NCBI GenBank assembly: GCA_013289765.1 | Contig: JABCZI010000009.1 | Location: 124,001-188,000 of the forward strand | Source of the DNA: Acidobacteriota bacterium | GTDB lineage: Bacteria; Acidobacteriota; Terriglobia; Terriglobales; Acidobacteriaceae | Length of the DNA: 64,000 nt | Direction: 5' to 3' | Part shown: one piece after another, positions 52,774 through 61,070 of the stretch | Numbering within the stretch: the first letter of the stretch is position 1 | Layout of the letters: each line of letters opens with the position of its first letter | The notes under the pieces: model-generated | Databases searched by the model: none | What the model saw: only the letters and a program-made list of their open reading frames with translations | What the model was told of the DNA's origin: nothing | Translations under genes and position numbers: made by a program

Positions 52774-52926
52774 ATGCGGTTGAAACCAGGATTTCGGAAA
52801 CCAGGATTTCGGAAACCAGGATTTCGAAAACCTGGATTTCGAAATCAGACCGGAAAGTTTTGCGGAGGGCGGGCCAATGGTCAAGAAGAAAGCACGAGGC
52901 AAGAGCAAGAGTACGAGCGAGAGTAA
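52774..52926 (+). CDS. Small basic protein with KPGFR repeats (uncertain)
   Basis: 50 aa: MRLKPGFRKPGFRKPGFRKPGFRNQ then a basic/polar tail. Four KPGFR units come from the 15-bp tandem repeat. GAGGG lies 5-9 bp before the ATG. The gene overlaps the next one by 50 bp in another frame, so it may be a leader peptide or not expressed. Confidence 0.35.
   Translation: MRLKPGFRKPGFRKPGFRKPGFRNQTGKFCGGRANGQEESTRQEQEYERE
52782..52841. repeat. Four tandem 15-bp repeats
   Basis: GAAACCAGGATTTCG at 52782, 52797 and 52812, and the variant AAAACCTGGATTTCG at 52827. Each unit is itself near-palindromic at its ends (GAAA...TTTC). Confidence 0.9.
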
Positions 52927-53359
52927 GCAGAAAAGCACGACAAGACAATCTGCCAAGACAAGCGGGGGCGGTAAGAAAAAGCCGGTGGACATGGTGAGAG
53001 TGCGGGAAAATATCAACAACCTGGTGGGAAACTCGGCGAAAGAGATCGCGGCCAAGGTGATTGAGGTAGCGAAGACGGGGCAACTGGCGTCGGCGAAATA
53101 TTTGTTTGAAGCGGTGGGATTGTATCCAGCGACAGAAGAGACGCGCGCGAAGCCGCCGAATGACTCGCTGGCTTTTACGTTGTTGAAGCACATGGGGCTT
53201 CCGACGGAGCCGGTGATTTGCGATGACGATCTCTTGCCGAATCCAGTGGCGAGCGACTTTCGAGGAATGACGAGCCCGGCGAAAGATACTGCGAAGGAGG
53301 ACCTGGATTGCGGCGGCCAGGAGGAGAAAGAGACGGCCTTGGAACACGGCGATCGGTAG
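52877..53359 (+). CDS. Basic-tailed hypothetical protein
   Basis: 160 aa. N-terminal Lys/Ser/Thr-rich basic tail (about 35 residues), then a helical domain (VRVRENINNLVGNSAKEIAAKVIEVAKTGQLASAKYLFEAVGLYP) and a polar C-terminus. The core resembles proteins I have seen only in acidobacteria, function unknown; it could be a phage small-terminase-like or DNA-binding protein. Start has a GGAGGG site. Confidence 0.65.
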   Translation: MVKKKARGKSKSTSESKQKSTTRQSAKTSGGGKKKPVDMVRVRENINNLVGNSAKEIAAKVIEVAKTGQLASAKYLFEAVGLYPATEETRAKPPNDSLAFTLLKHMGLPTEPVICDDDLLPNPVASDFRGMTSPAKDTAKEDLDCGGQEEKETALEHGDR

Positions 53360-53390
53360 ACGGCGATTGGGGTGAGGAGGATACCGTAGA

Positions 53391-54020
53391 ATGAAGCAGA
53401 GCTACGGTGCGGAAGAGGCGAACCGGCCGCCCTCAGTAATTCGCAGGTGCGCGGCGCTGTCGGTTTCGCCGCGACTGGAATCGCGGCGGAAAGAATTGTT
53501 GAAAGCGATTTCAGCGAATGAATCGCAGCAGGCTCCGTTGAAGGGGAAGGCTCGAAAGGCCGGACGGCTCAGGGTGGGGATGGACATCACGTGGGTAACC
53601 GACCGGATCGCGGTCGGAGGCGGAATCTGGAACGCGGAGAATATGGCGGCAGTATCGCGGGCTGGGATTACGCACATCATCGATATGCAGATCGAGTTCG
53701 ACGACACTCCGCTGGCGGGGGCGCATGGAATTGCGGTTTGCTGGAATCCCGTGGATGATGACTTCGAGCCCAAGCCTGCGGAAGTGTTTGTCCGGGGGGT
53801 GGAGTTCGCGCTGACGGCGCTGGCAGATGAAGGAAGAAAAGTGCTTGTACACTGCGCGGCCGGGGTACACCGGGCGCCGATGATGACGCTGGCGTTGTTG
53901 GCTGTGATGGGATGGTCAGTGGAAGATGCGATGGAGTTGATTGAGGGAAAAAGGCCTGCCGCGGACTTCGCCGAGGTGTATGTACGGAGCGTGGAGAAGT
54001 TCTTGTGCGAGCGAGGGTGA
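53391..54020 (+). CDS. Dual-specificity protein phosphatase
   Basis: 209 aa. The signature VHCAAGVHRAPMMTLALL (HCx5R) is near residue 152, with WNPVDDDFEPKP supplying the general acid Asp loop upstream. The first 65 residues are a basic extension. Cytosolic phosphatase for phospho-Tyr/Ser/Thr or for small phosphorylated molecules. Starts at the ATG 53391; an ATG at 53580 would give only the catalytic domain. Same strand and close spacing with neighbours. Confidence 0.85.
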   Translation: MKQSYGAEEANRPPSVIRRCAALSVSPRLESRRKELLKAISANESQQAPLKGKARKAGRLRVGMDITWVTDRIAVGGGIWNAENMAAVSRAGITHIIDMQIEFDDTPLAGAHGIAVCWNPVDDDFEPKPAEVFVRGVEFALTALADEGRKVLVHCAAGVHRAPMMTLALLAVMGWSVEDAMELIEGKRPAADFAEVYVRSVEKFLCERG

Positions 54021-54081
54021 GCAGAGGGCGGAGACGCGGGCGTGTCAGGGATTGAGAGAATTGAAAAGCTGAGGAGGAAGT

Positions 54082-54669
54082 ATGTTTCAGGCATGCCGCC
54101 CGACCGGGCGGCTTATTTATTTGACGCTGACGGTGATGTTGATATCGAGCATCCGGGTTGCTGCGGCTGAAGAGGGTCCCGCGGCAAAGGCTGGGATGGC
54201 AACGAGTTTCCCGGCGGCGAAGCCGGCTGCCGCAAGAGTTGTGGCGCGGACGGCTTCGCCGGCTCCTCAAAGCGGGCCGACACTGACGGACGTGGTTGAC
54301 ACAATCTATCGCGCCGATGGAACCGAGGCTCAAGGTGTTCTGGTAATCACATGGCCGGCGTTTCTCGAGGCGAATGGGACAGCGGTGGCGGAGGGAACGT
54401 TGGACGTCACGCTGGGAGCGAGCGGTGCGTTGAACGTGGCGCTGGCACCGAATGCGGGGAACAAGCCGGGAACCGAGAAGAAAGATGCGGCGATGTCGTT
54501 TCTACAAAATGCACTGGAAATGACCGACGCGGTCGCGGCCAGGGAAATCATCAATCCGGAAAAATTCAGGCAAGGCATATCTTTGATCATCGACGGAACC
54601 GTGGAGTGTCTGAATGCCTCGACTTGGTGTAAACACACTCCTCCCACAAAAGTACAACCTTCCGCCTAA
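54082..54669 (+). CDS. Secreted protein with phage-fibre-like N-terminal domain
   Basis: 195 aa. Signal peptide (to about VAAAEEG near residue 32), Ala/Pro linker, then LTDVVDTIYRADGTEAQGVLVITWPAFLEANGTAVAEGTLDVTLGASGALNVALAPNAG. This is a beta domain I associate with acidobacterial extracellular and fibre-like proteins (DTIYRADGT...LxISWPAF). After the NAG the usual domain end is replaced by an unrelated helical stretch (AAMSFLQNALEMTDAVAAREIINPEKFRQG), so it may be truncated or fused. Confidence 0.65.
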   Translation: MFQACRPTGRLIYLTLTVMLISSIRVAAAEEGPAAKAGMATSFPAAKPAAARVVARTASPAPQSGPTLTDVVDTIYRADGTEAQGVLVITWPAFLEANGTAVAEGTLDVTLGASGALNVALAPNAGNKPGTEKKDAAMSFLQNALEMTDAVAAREIINPEKFRQGISLIIDGTVECLNASTWCKHTPPTKVQPSA

Positions 54670-54672
54670 GAC

Positions 54673-56004
54673 TCAGCCGACCTCTTCGTTCCAGTTCTCC
54701 AGGGTCTTTTTCACCAGTGCCATGAATTGATCTGCGACGGCACCGTCGATCAGGCGATGGTCGTAGCCGAGGGTGAGATGCACGACTGAGCGGATGGCGA
54801 TGGAATCATTGCCCTCCTTGTCGGTGACGACCAGCGGCTGCTTAGTGATTCCGCCGACGCCCATGATAGCCGAGTTCGGTTGATTGATGATGGGCAATCC
54901 AAAGACAGCGCCGAACTGGCCGGGGTTGGTGACGGTGAAGGTGGAACCTTCGACATCTTCAGGCTTTAGTTTCTTGTTGCGGGCACGCTCGCCGAGATCG
55001 GTGATGCCGCGTTGCAGGCCGAGGAAGTTCAGGTCGCCGGCATTTTTGAGGACGGGGACGATGAGCCCCCAGTCGAGGGCGACGGCGATTCCGACATTGA
55101 TGTTGCGATGGAATCGAATGCTGTCGCCTTCGAGCGAAGCGTTAATGATGGGCCACTGCTGAAGTGCAATGATGGCGGCGCGCACGAAAAACGGCATAAA
55201 GGTAAGGCGGACGCCGTGGCGCTGCTCGAATCCGTTCTTGTGCTTGGCGCGGAGGGCGACGATGCGGGTGAAATCCACTTCATACATGCAGTGGACGTGA
55301 GCGCTGGTGCGGCGCGACTCGATCATGCGCTGAGCGATGATCTTGCGCATGTTGGTTAAGGGAACGAGATCACCGGGATAGGCAGCGGGAGCAGAGCGAG
55401 GAGCCGCCGATGCGGCTGGTGAAGCGGGGCTGGGTGGCGGTGTTGGCGGAGCGACTGGAGCGGGTGCAGAGGACGAAGCCGACGGCCCGCGCTCGACGAA
55501 AGCCATGATGTCCTGTTTGGTGATGCGGCCGCCGAGTCCAGTGCCCGAGATTTGCGAGAGGCTGACGCCGTGTTCGCGGGCGATCTTGCGGACGAGCGGA
55601 GAAGAGCGAGCCTCCTCGTCTTCTGACGATTCTTCTACCGGCGGAGTGCTGGCAGTGGGCGTTGGAGTTGGGGTGGCCGCAGCCTTCTTCTCTTCTCTTT
55701 TTTCTTCTTTCGCAGGCGGAGCAGAAGCTGCGGGCGCAGCTTTTGCTGGCGAGGCCGAGGTTTCGCCATCCACAGAGATCGTACCGACGACCGTATTCAC
55801 GCCAACCGTTGTGCCTTCGGTGACTTTAATTTCTTGCAGGACGCCGGAGGCAGGCGCGGGAATTTCCGCGTCGACTTTGTCGGTGGAGATTTCAAAGAGC
55901 GGTTCGTCGCGCTGAACTTTGTCGCCAGGCTTTTTCAACCACTTGGTAATAGTGCCCTCGACAATGGATTCTCCCATTTGGGGCATGATGATGTCAGTCG
56001 GCAT
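54673..56004 (-). CDS. 2-oxoacid dehydrogenase E2 (dihydrolipoyl acyltransferase)
   Basis: 443 aa. Lipoyl domain 1-77 with the lipoylated Lys in EISTDKVDAEIP; Ala/Pro/Thr linker; E3-binding domain at about 135-170 (SSPLVRKIAREHGVSLSQISGTGLGGRITKQDI); second linker; catalytic domain from about 215 with YDHRLIDGAVADQF (usual HRxxDG). Core of a pyruvate, branched-chain or 2-oxoglutarate complex; E1 as an alpha/beta pair favours pyruvate or branched-chain substrates. Confidence 0.94.
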   Translation of the reverse strand: MPTDIIMPQMGESIVEGTITKWLKKPGDKVQRDEPLFEISTDKVDAEIPAPASGVLQEIKVTEGTTVGVNTVVGTISVDGETSASPAKAAPAASAPPAKEEKREEKKAAATPTPTPTASTPPVEESSEDEEARSSPLVRKIAREHGVSLSQISGTGLGGRITKQDIMAFVERGPSASSSAPAPVAPPTPPPSPASPAASAAPRSAPAAYPGDLVPLTNMRKIIAQRMIESRRTSAHVHCMYEVDFTRIVALRAKHKNGFEQRHGVRLTFMPFFVRAAIIALQQWPIINASLEGDSIRFHRNINVGIAVALDWGLIVPVLKNAGDLNFLGLQRGITDLGERARNKKLKPEDVEGSTFTVTNPGQFGAVFGLPIINQPNSAIMGVGGITKQPLVVTDKEGNDSIAIRSVVHLTLGYDHRLIDGAVADQFMALVKKTLENWNEEVG

Positions 56005-56107
56005 GATTTCCTTCCAGGGGGCCTACAGTTCTAACAGAGCGCCGGAGGCAACAGAATATTATAGCGTCTGGGTGGGTTTGCAGTGAAAAGCGCCTGCCTC
56101 ACTGAGA

Positions 56108-56668
56108 CTAGTCGTGGTCAACTTTCTTCAAGGGCTCTTTCGTCTCAGGTTGAGGAGAGACACCGAAAGTTTTCTGATAGTAATCCTGCACTGCGGGAGG
56201 AAGTTTGTCGAAGTGAGAGAGCAGGCTGGCAATCTTCCACATATCTTGCTCGCTCAGAGTTTTGTCCCAAGCAGGCATGCCCGTGTATCGAACGCCAGTG
56301 CGGATGGTGTAGAAGATGTGCCACTCGGGATCGTCGGGGGGGTCGGCGACTAGATTGGGTGCGGGTGGGTAGAAGGACTTGGAGAGGGAATCCGGTTTGC
56401 GGTCGAGGCCGCCGTGGCAGAGAGCGCAGTTCATGGTGTAGAGCTTCATTCCATCGATATAGTTCTGATCGTTGGGTGGCACCGGGTTGATGGCGTGAGC
56501 AGCGTGGCGCTCCATGGAGGCATCGACGGCGGTATTGGCGATGCGGGTCTCCCAGCGGGGCGGGATCGCATTTGCGTTTGTGGGGATGAAGCCCAGCATG
56601 GCCATGCCGAGGCCGCCGAGAATGAGAACGAGTAGAGTAATGATGACTCCAAGAATGAACTTGCCCAT
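56108..56668 (-). CDS. Membrane-anchored cytochrome c
   Basis: 186 aa. N-terminal membrane anchor (FILGVIITLLVLILGGLGMAML), then a single class I heme site CALCHG near residue 82 and an axial Met probably in YTGMPAWDKTLSEQDMWKIASLLSHF. Periplasmic electron carrier. Its position between E2 and E1beta genes of a cytosolic complex is odd; I see no functional link. Confidence 0.92.
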   Translation of the reverse strand: MGKFILGVIITLLVLILGGLGMAMLGFIPTNANAIPPRWETRIANTAVDASMERHAAHAINPVPPNDQNYIDGMKLYTMNCALCHGGLDRKPDSLSKSFYPPAPNLVADPPDDPEWHIFYTIRTGVRYTGMPAWDKTLSEQDMWKIASLLSHFDKLPPAVQDYYQKTFGVSPQPETKEPLKKVDHD

Positions 56669-56751
56669 GGATGTCCTCCGGGAAGGTCTATTGTGGCAGA
56701 TGGGGCGGGTGAGGCGCTAGTTTGGACCAAGGAAGCGTCGCATCGCGAGTT

Positions 56752-56780
56752 GGACAGCCGAGGGAGGCTGTCCCCACATG
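56752..56780. repeat. GACAGCCG-type palindromic repeat, copy B
   Basis: GACAGCC-GAGGGA-GGCTGTC followed by CCCACATG, between the cytochrome and E1beta genes. Confidence 0.75.
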
Positions 56781-56800
56781 TCCTTCTTGTGCTTCGGAGC

Positions 56801-57775
56801 TTAATAAGCCTTCAGCTTCCGGGCTTCGCGCACTACGTCTTCTACTTTCGGCAGGTAGTGTTCTTCCTGCGGAGGAGAGAATGGGATTGCGGAATCAAGG
56901 CCGGCGATGCGGACGATGGGGCCGTCGAGATCGTCGAAGGCTTCTTCGTTGATGATGGCGGCGATCTCGCCGGCGAGACCTCCGGTGCGGGAGTGCTCGT
57001 GCAGGATGATTACTTTGTTCGTCTTCCTCACGGTTTGCGCGATGGCTTCGCGGTCGAGCGGAGAGACAGTGCGCAGGTCGAGGATTTCGATATCGATCCC
57101 ATCTTTTTTTAGAACCTCGGAAGCCTCCAGCGCGGTGTGGACCATCGCGGCATAAGTGATGATACTGAGGTCGCGGCCTTCTCGGACGATTTTGGCTTTG
57201 CCGATCGGGACAACGTAATCCTCGGCGGGGACTTCGCCTTTGATCCGGCGGTAGAGATATTTGTGCTCGAAGAAGATGCAGGGATTGTTGTCGCGGATGG
57301 CGGCCTTGATCAGGCCTTTGGCATCATACGGCGTGGCCGGGCAGATTACTTTGAGTCCGGGATTGTGGACGAACCACATCTCCGGATTCTGCGAGTGGAA
57401 GGGGCCGCCGTGGACGTATCCGCCGCTGGGGCCGCGCAGGACCAGCGGGGCAGGCGCGCCCCAGAGGTAGTGAGTCTTCGCGACCATGTTGGAAATCTGG
57501 TTGAAGGCGCAGCCGATGAAGTCCATGAACTGGAATTCGGCGACAGGACGCATGCCGGTGAGCGACGCTCCGAAGGCCGCGCCCACAATGGCGGATTCGG
57601 CGATGGGCGTGTCGATGACGCGCTCGGGGCCGAAGCGGTCGATGAAACCGTCAGTGACTTTGAAAGCTCCGCCGTAGATGCCGATGTCTTCGCCGAGGCA
57701 GAAGACAGAGGGGTCGCGGTCCATTTCTTCCCAGATTCCCTGGCGGATGGCTTCGAGGTAGGTTAGTTGGGGCAT
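56801..57775 (-). CDS. 2-oxoacid dehydrogenase E1 beta subunit
   Basis: 324 aa. LTYLEAIRQGIWEEMDRDPSVFCLGEDIGIYGGAFKVTDG, TPIAESAIVGAAFGASLTGMRPVAEFQFMDF and FHSQNPEMWFVHNPGLKVICPATPYDAKG are the E1beta/transketolase-like hallmarks. Pairs with E1alpha, now 1.8 kb away because of the inserted + strand genes. Confidence 0.95.
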   Translation of the reverse strand: MPQLTYLEAIRQGIWEEMDRDPSVFCLGEDIGIYGGAFKVTDGFIDRFGPERVIDTPIAESAIVGAAFGASLTGMRPVAEFQFMDFIGCAFNQISNMVAKTHYLWGAPAPLVLRGPSGGYVHGGPFHSQNPEMWFVHNPGLKVICPATPYDAKGLIKAAIRDNNPCIFFEHKYLYRRIKGEVPAEDYVVPIGKAKIVREGRDLSIITYAAMVHTALEASEVLKKDGIDIEILDLRTVSPLDREAIAQTVRKTNKVIILHEHSRTGGLAGEIAAIINEEAFDDLDGPIVRIAGLDSAIPFSPPQEEHYLPKVEDVVREARKLKAY

Positions 57776-57983
57776 GGATCGAGTGCTCGGATCGTTGATG
57801 TGAAGCTGAAACAGTATTAAAATCTTATCAGAGCATTGTGGTGTTTGTAGAGTTTCCCATTACGGTTGCAAAAGTTGGCACGGGCCTTTTTTCCACATTG
57901 ACTTCCATCCCTAGTGCCCTTAGAGTGCATCGTACTTGCTACCTGCGCGTTCCCCCGCGCACTGTCTGAAGGCGGTCTAATTT

Positions 57984-58208
57984 ATGAATGCTGCGATTCT
58001 GCAAAAAGAAAGCGAAATCGAGAGGGCAGTGATGGACATCGCTCAGCCGGGCGAAGACTATAAGCCCTTAGAGCTAGTCGATCGCGTCGCGGCAAATCGG
58101 GGGAATGACGATTGGAATCGGGACTTGGTTCTAGAAGCGATTTGGCGCCTCATTTCTGAGGGGAAGCTGCTCTTATCCCAGCAGCGCACACTACGTCGCA
58201 AGTCCTGA
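57984..58208 (+). CDS. Small winged-helix-like protein
   Basis: 74 aa: EIERAVMDIAQPGEDYKPLELVDRVAANRG...DLVLEAIWRLISEGKLLLSQQRTLRRKS, the layout of a small winged helix. No closer match. 37 bp separate it from the dGTPase-like gene, so the two are likely cotranscribed. Confidence 0.65.
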   Translation: MNAAILQKESEIERAVMDIAQPGEDYKPLELVDRVAANRGNDDWNRDLVLEAIWRLISEGKLLLSQQRTLRRKS

Positions 58209-58245
58209 ACGACATTCCCTTCCGTCTGACACGGAAGGATGATGC

Positions 58246-59562
58246 TTGGCTCGATCCAAAAGGACAAAGAAAAAATCCGACCTTCGTTACGAGCGCTTCC
58301 ACCCGGATAGCCCACCAGACAACCGTAATAATGGTCAGCGTGATAGAGACAGGATTCTCTATACCTCTGCCTTCCGTCGCCTCGCTGGTGTGACACAGGT
58401 CATCTCCGCGCACGAAGGGCACGTGTTCCACAACCGCCTTACACACTCCTTGGAAGTTGCTCAGCTTGCTCGCCGCGCGGCGGAAAAACTCGCTCGGGAA
58501 CAGCCGAAGGTTGCACGGTCGCTCGGCGGTATTGATCCGGACATTGCCGAAGCTGCCGCGCTTGCCCACGATCTTGGCCACCCTCCTTTTGGACACCTTG
58601 CGGAAGAGGAACTTGATCGACTCTTAGTTCAAGACGACATCAAAGATGGATTCAACGGGAACGCACAGTCTTTCCGGATCATTACGCGCCTCGCCTTGCG
58701 ACGCTCAAATCCTCCCGGTCTAAACCTTACAAGAGCAACGTTGAACGGCGTTCTTAAATATCCTTGGCTACGATGTGCGGGCGGGGAGCGATCAGAGAAG
58801 TGGGGCTCGTATGAGTCGGACCGTGATGTCTTCAATTGGGCCCGCCAAGGGCATCAGGACAACGTGAGGTCTGTCGAAGCAGAGATAATGGATTGGGCCG
58901 ACGACGTAACCTATGCAGTGCACGACGTAGAGGATTTTTACCGAGCTGGGCGAATTCCGCTAGACCGGTTAAAGAACGACACGCAGGAGCGGGAGCGATT
59001 CTTGACGTTCTCTCGCTTAAGATACAAGGACCGCGAGCTAAAGTGGGAATTGGTAAGGGACGGGTTTGCAGAGCTTCTCACGTACATTCCTCTTGCTGAG
59101 CCATTTTCGAGTAACCGAAACGTGCGCGCCGCTCTGCGACACGTGACCGGGGTCTTGATCGCCAGGTATATCAATGCAATAAAGCTGAGACAGGCTACGA
59201 GCATGAACGCGTGCCCGCTTAGGTTCGATCCTGTCCTAAGAGCGGAGGTTTGGATGTGGAAGCAGCTGACATGGTATTACGTCATTAGCAAACCCAGCCT
59301 TGCAACTCACCAACACGGACTGCGACGAGTCATACGTTGCCTATATGAGACTTTTCGCGACGCTGCGATCGCAAAAGACTTTAGCATTTTCCCGGCTGGA
59401 TTCCGTGAGGAACTCGATCAGGTGGACGGCGACTGGGACCAAACTTGCCGTCGCATTGTCGTGGACCTCATCGCGGGTATGGCTGAACGCGAGGCCATAG
59501 TCATGCACAATCGCCTCATGGGTACGGCTCCTGGTTCCGCTTTGGATCATGTGGGATATTGA
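58246..59562 (+). CDS. dGTPase-like HD-domain triphosphohydrolase
   Basis: 438 aa. HD metal set: RLTHSLEVAQLARRA and AALAHDLGHPPFGHLAEE, then MDWADDVTYAVHDVEDFYRAG. Releases triphosphate from dNTPs; family members limit phage or tune dNTP pools. Start is a TTG with a GGAAGGA site; the ATG at 58242 is out of frame. The pair with 57984 is inserted, on the opposite strand, between the E1beta and E1alpha genes. Confidence 0.9.
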   Translation: MARSKRTKKKSDLRYERFHPDSPPDNRNNGQRDRDRILYTSAFRRLAGVTQVISAHEGHVFHNRLTHSLEVAQLARRAAEKLAREQPKVARSLGGIDPDIAEAAALAHDLGHPPFGHLAEEELDRLLVQDDIKDGFNGNAQSFRIITRLALRRSNPPGLNLTRATLNGVLKYPWLRCAGGERSEKWGSYESDRDVFNWARQGHQDNVRSVEAEIMDWADDVTYAVHDVEDFYRAGRIPLDRLKNDTQERERFLTFSRLRYKDRELKWELVRDGFAELLTYIPLAEPFSSNRNVRAALRHVTGVLIARYINAIKLRQATSMNACPLRFDPVLRAEVWMWKQLTWYYVISKPSLATHQHGLRRVIRCLYETFRDAAIAKDFSIFPAGFREELDQVDGDWDQTCRRIVVDLIAGMAEREAIVMHNRLMGTAPGSALDHVGY

Positions 59563-59577
59563 CTTCTGCTCCGGTAT

Positions 59578-60942
59578 CTACTTCAAATGCACTGCTGCTT
59601 CGGTTTCTTTGAATCGGCTCGTCCCCTTCTTCACTTTCGGCATCCCATACTTCGGTTTGATTTCGTGGCACCCCTCTTCGCAGAACACCCCGCCCGCGGC
59701 TGATTCGGGTGTCGGCATCGGCGAGTTCACGGCGATCTCGCGCTCGGCCTCGATCACGCGCTCGACTTCTGAGATCAATTCCGCATTTTCTTTCGCCGTC
59801 AGCCACTTTTTTTCTTTCACCAGATAATTCTCGAGGCGGGCGATTGGGTCGCGCTTTTTCCAGAAGTCGAACATGGGCTTGGGCACATACGCGGCGGCAT
59901 CGTGGATGGCGTGGCCCTTCATGCGCATCATTTTGGCTTCGATCAGGGTGGGGCCCTCGCCGCGGTGGGCGCGTTCGACGGCGTCGCGGGCGGCGTCGTA
60001 GACCTGGCAGGCGTCGGTACCGTCGACGATTACGCCGGGGATGCCGTATCCGATGGCGCGCTCGGCTAGGTCTTTGCAGCGGTACTGCATTTCAGACGGC
60101 GTGGAGTAGGCCCAGAGATTCGATTCGACGAAGAGCACGAGGCCGAGGTTCTGCACCGCGGCGAAGTTGATGCCTTCGTAGGTAACGCCGGTGGATTGGC
60201 CTCCGTCACCGATGTAGGTCATGACGGCGACGTTGCGGCCCTGAAGGCGCGCGCCCAGCGCGACGCCGGAGAGCACCGGAATTAAATCGCCGAGCATGGA
60301 GATGGGCGAAACCATGTTGCGCTTCTCGATGTCGCCGAAGTGCGAGGTCCCGTCGCGGCCGCGCGTGGGCGAATCAGCCTTGGCCATGTATTGCATCATG
60401 GTGTCGCTGGCGCGGAAGCCGCGGACCAGAAGCGATCCCTGGTTGCGGATCATGGGCGCGAACCAGTCGTCTTTATCGAGCGCGTAGGCGGAGGCGCAGG
60501 AGCAGGCTTCCTGGCCGAGTCCGAAATAAACTCCGCCGACCACCTTGCCCTGCTTGTAAAGATTTTCGAGCGCGACCTCCATTTTTCGGTTGAGCAGCAT
60601 GTAGCGGTAGATCTCGATGCACTGCTTCTTGTCAAGATATTTTGAGTCCCGAATGGGCGGGACTGGAGCGTTCAGGTTGCCGGTGACTTCGTAGCGGACG
60701 TGCTCGGTACCATCTTTGTCTTTCTCGATTCGCTGGCTTACGGAGAGCTCGGGATGCTCCAGGCGGGTGTCGGGGATGGAGTAGGTACGGAGGCTAGCAT
60801 CCGCGGTCTTCGATGGGGACCTGGGTGCCCCATTTCTCGCGCCTTTTGCGAGAAGTGGGGATTTCGACTGCGACGTCCAGTTGCGCGGACGCTTTCCGTT
60901 AGAGCTTATTTTGGACTTGGACTTCTTTTTCTTGATAGTCAT
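59578..60942 (-). CDS. 2-oxoacid dehydrogenase E1 alpha subunit
   Basis: 454 aa with a long basic N-terminal tail (about 70 residues). TPP-binding motif IGDGGQSTGVTYEGINFAA; GGVYFGLGQEACSCASAY; RCKDLAERAIGYGIPGVIVDGTD; RMKGHAIHDAAAY takes the place of the phosphorylation loop of relatives. Together with E1beta, E2 and E3 forms one complex; branched-chain or pyruvate specificity is not settled by sequence. Confidence 0.94.
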   Translation of the reverse strand: MTIKKKKSKSKISSNGKRPRNWTSQSKSPLLAKGARNGAPRSPSKTADASLRTYSIPDTRLEHPELSVSQRIEKDKDGTEHVRYEVTGNLNAPVPPIRDSKYLDKKQCIEIYRYMLLNRKMEVALENLYKQGKVVGGVYFGLGQEACSCASAYALDKDDWFAPMIRNQGSLLVRGFRASDTMMQYMAKADSPTRGRDGTSHFGDIEKRNMVSPISMLGDLIPVLSGVALGARLQGRNVAVMTYIGDGGQSTGVTYEGINFAAVQNLGLVLFVESNLWAYSTPSEMQYRCKDLAERAIGYGIPGVIVDGTDACQVYDAARDAVERAHRGEGPTLIEAKMMRMKGHAIHDAAAYVPKPMFDFWKKRDPIARLENYLVKEKKWLTAKENAELISEVERVIEAEREIAVNSPMPTPESAAGGVFCEEGCHEIKPKYGMPKVKKGTSRFKETEAAVHLK

Positions 60943-61070
60943 GTCAAACCGCGGGTCACACCAGAATTGATGGTATCGCGAGCAAGGATAGTTGGGCTAG
61001 AGGCACAAACCGGGGCTGGCGAGGCGTGGAACCGCGTGCAGGTATTGCGGCTCGAAAGCAAGATGGCGGC

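Noticed and set aside
52782-52841. CRISPR array
   Set aside because: Units are directly adjacent with no spacers.
52684-53193. - strand frame with SWFPK repeats
   Set aside because: Opposite-strand reading of the 15-bp repeat; hydrophobic shadow of the basic gene, no ribosome site.
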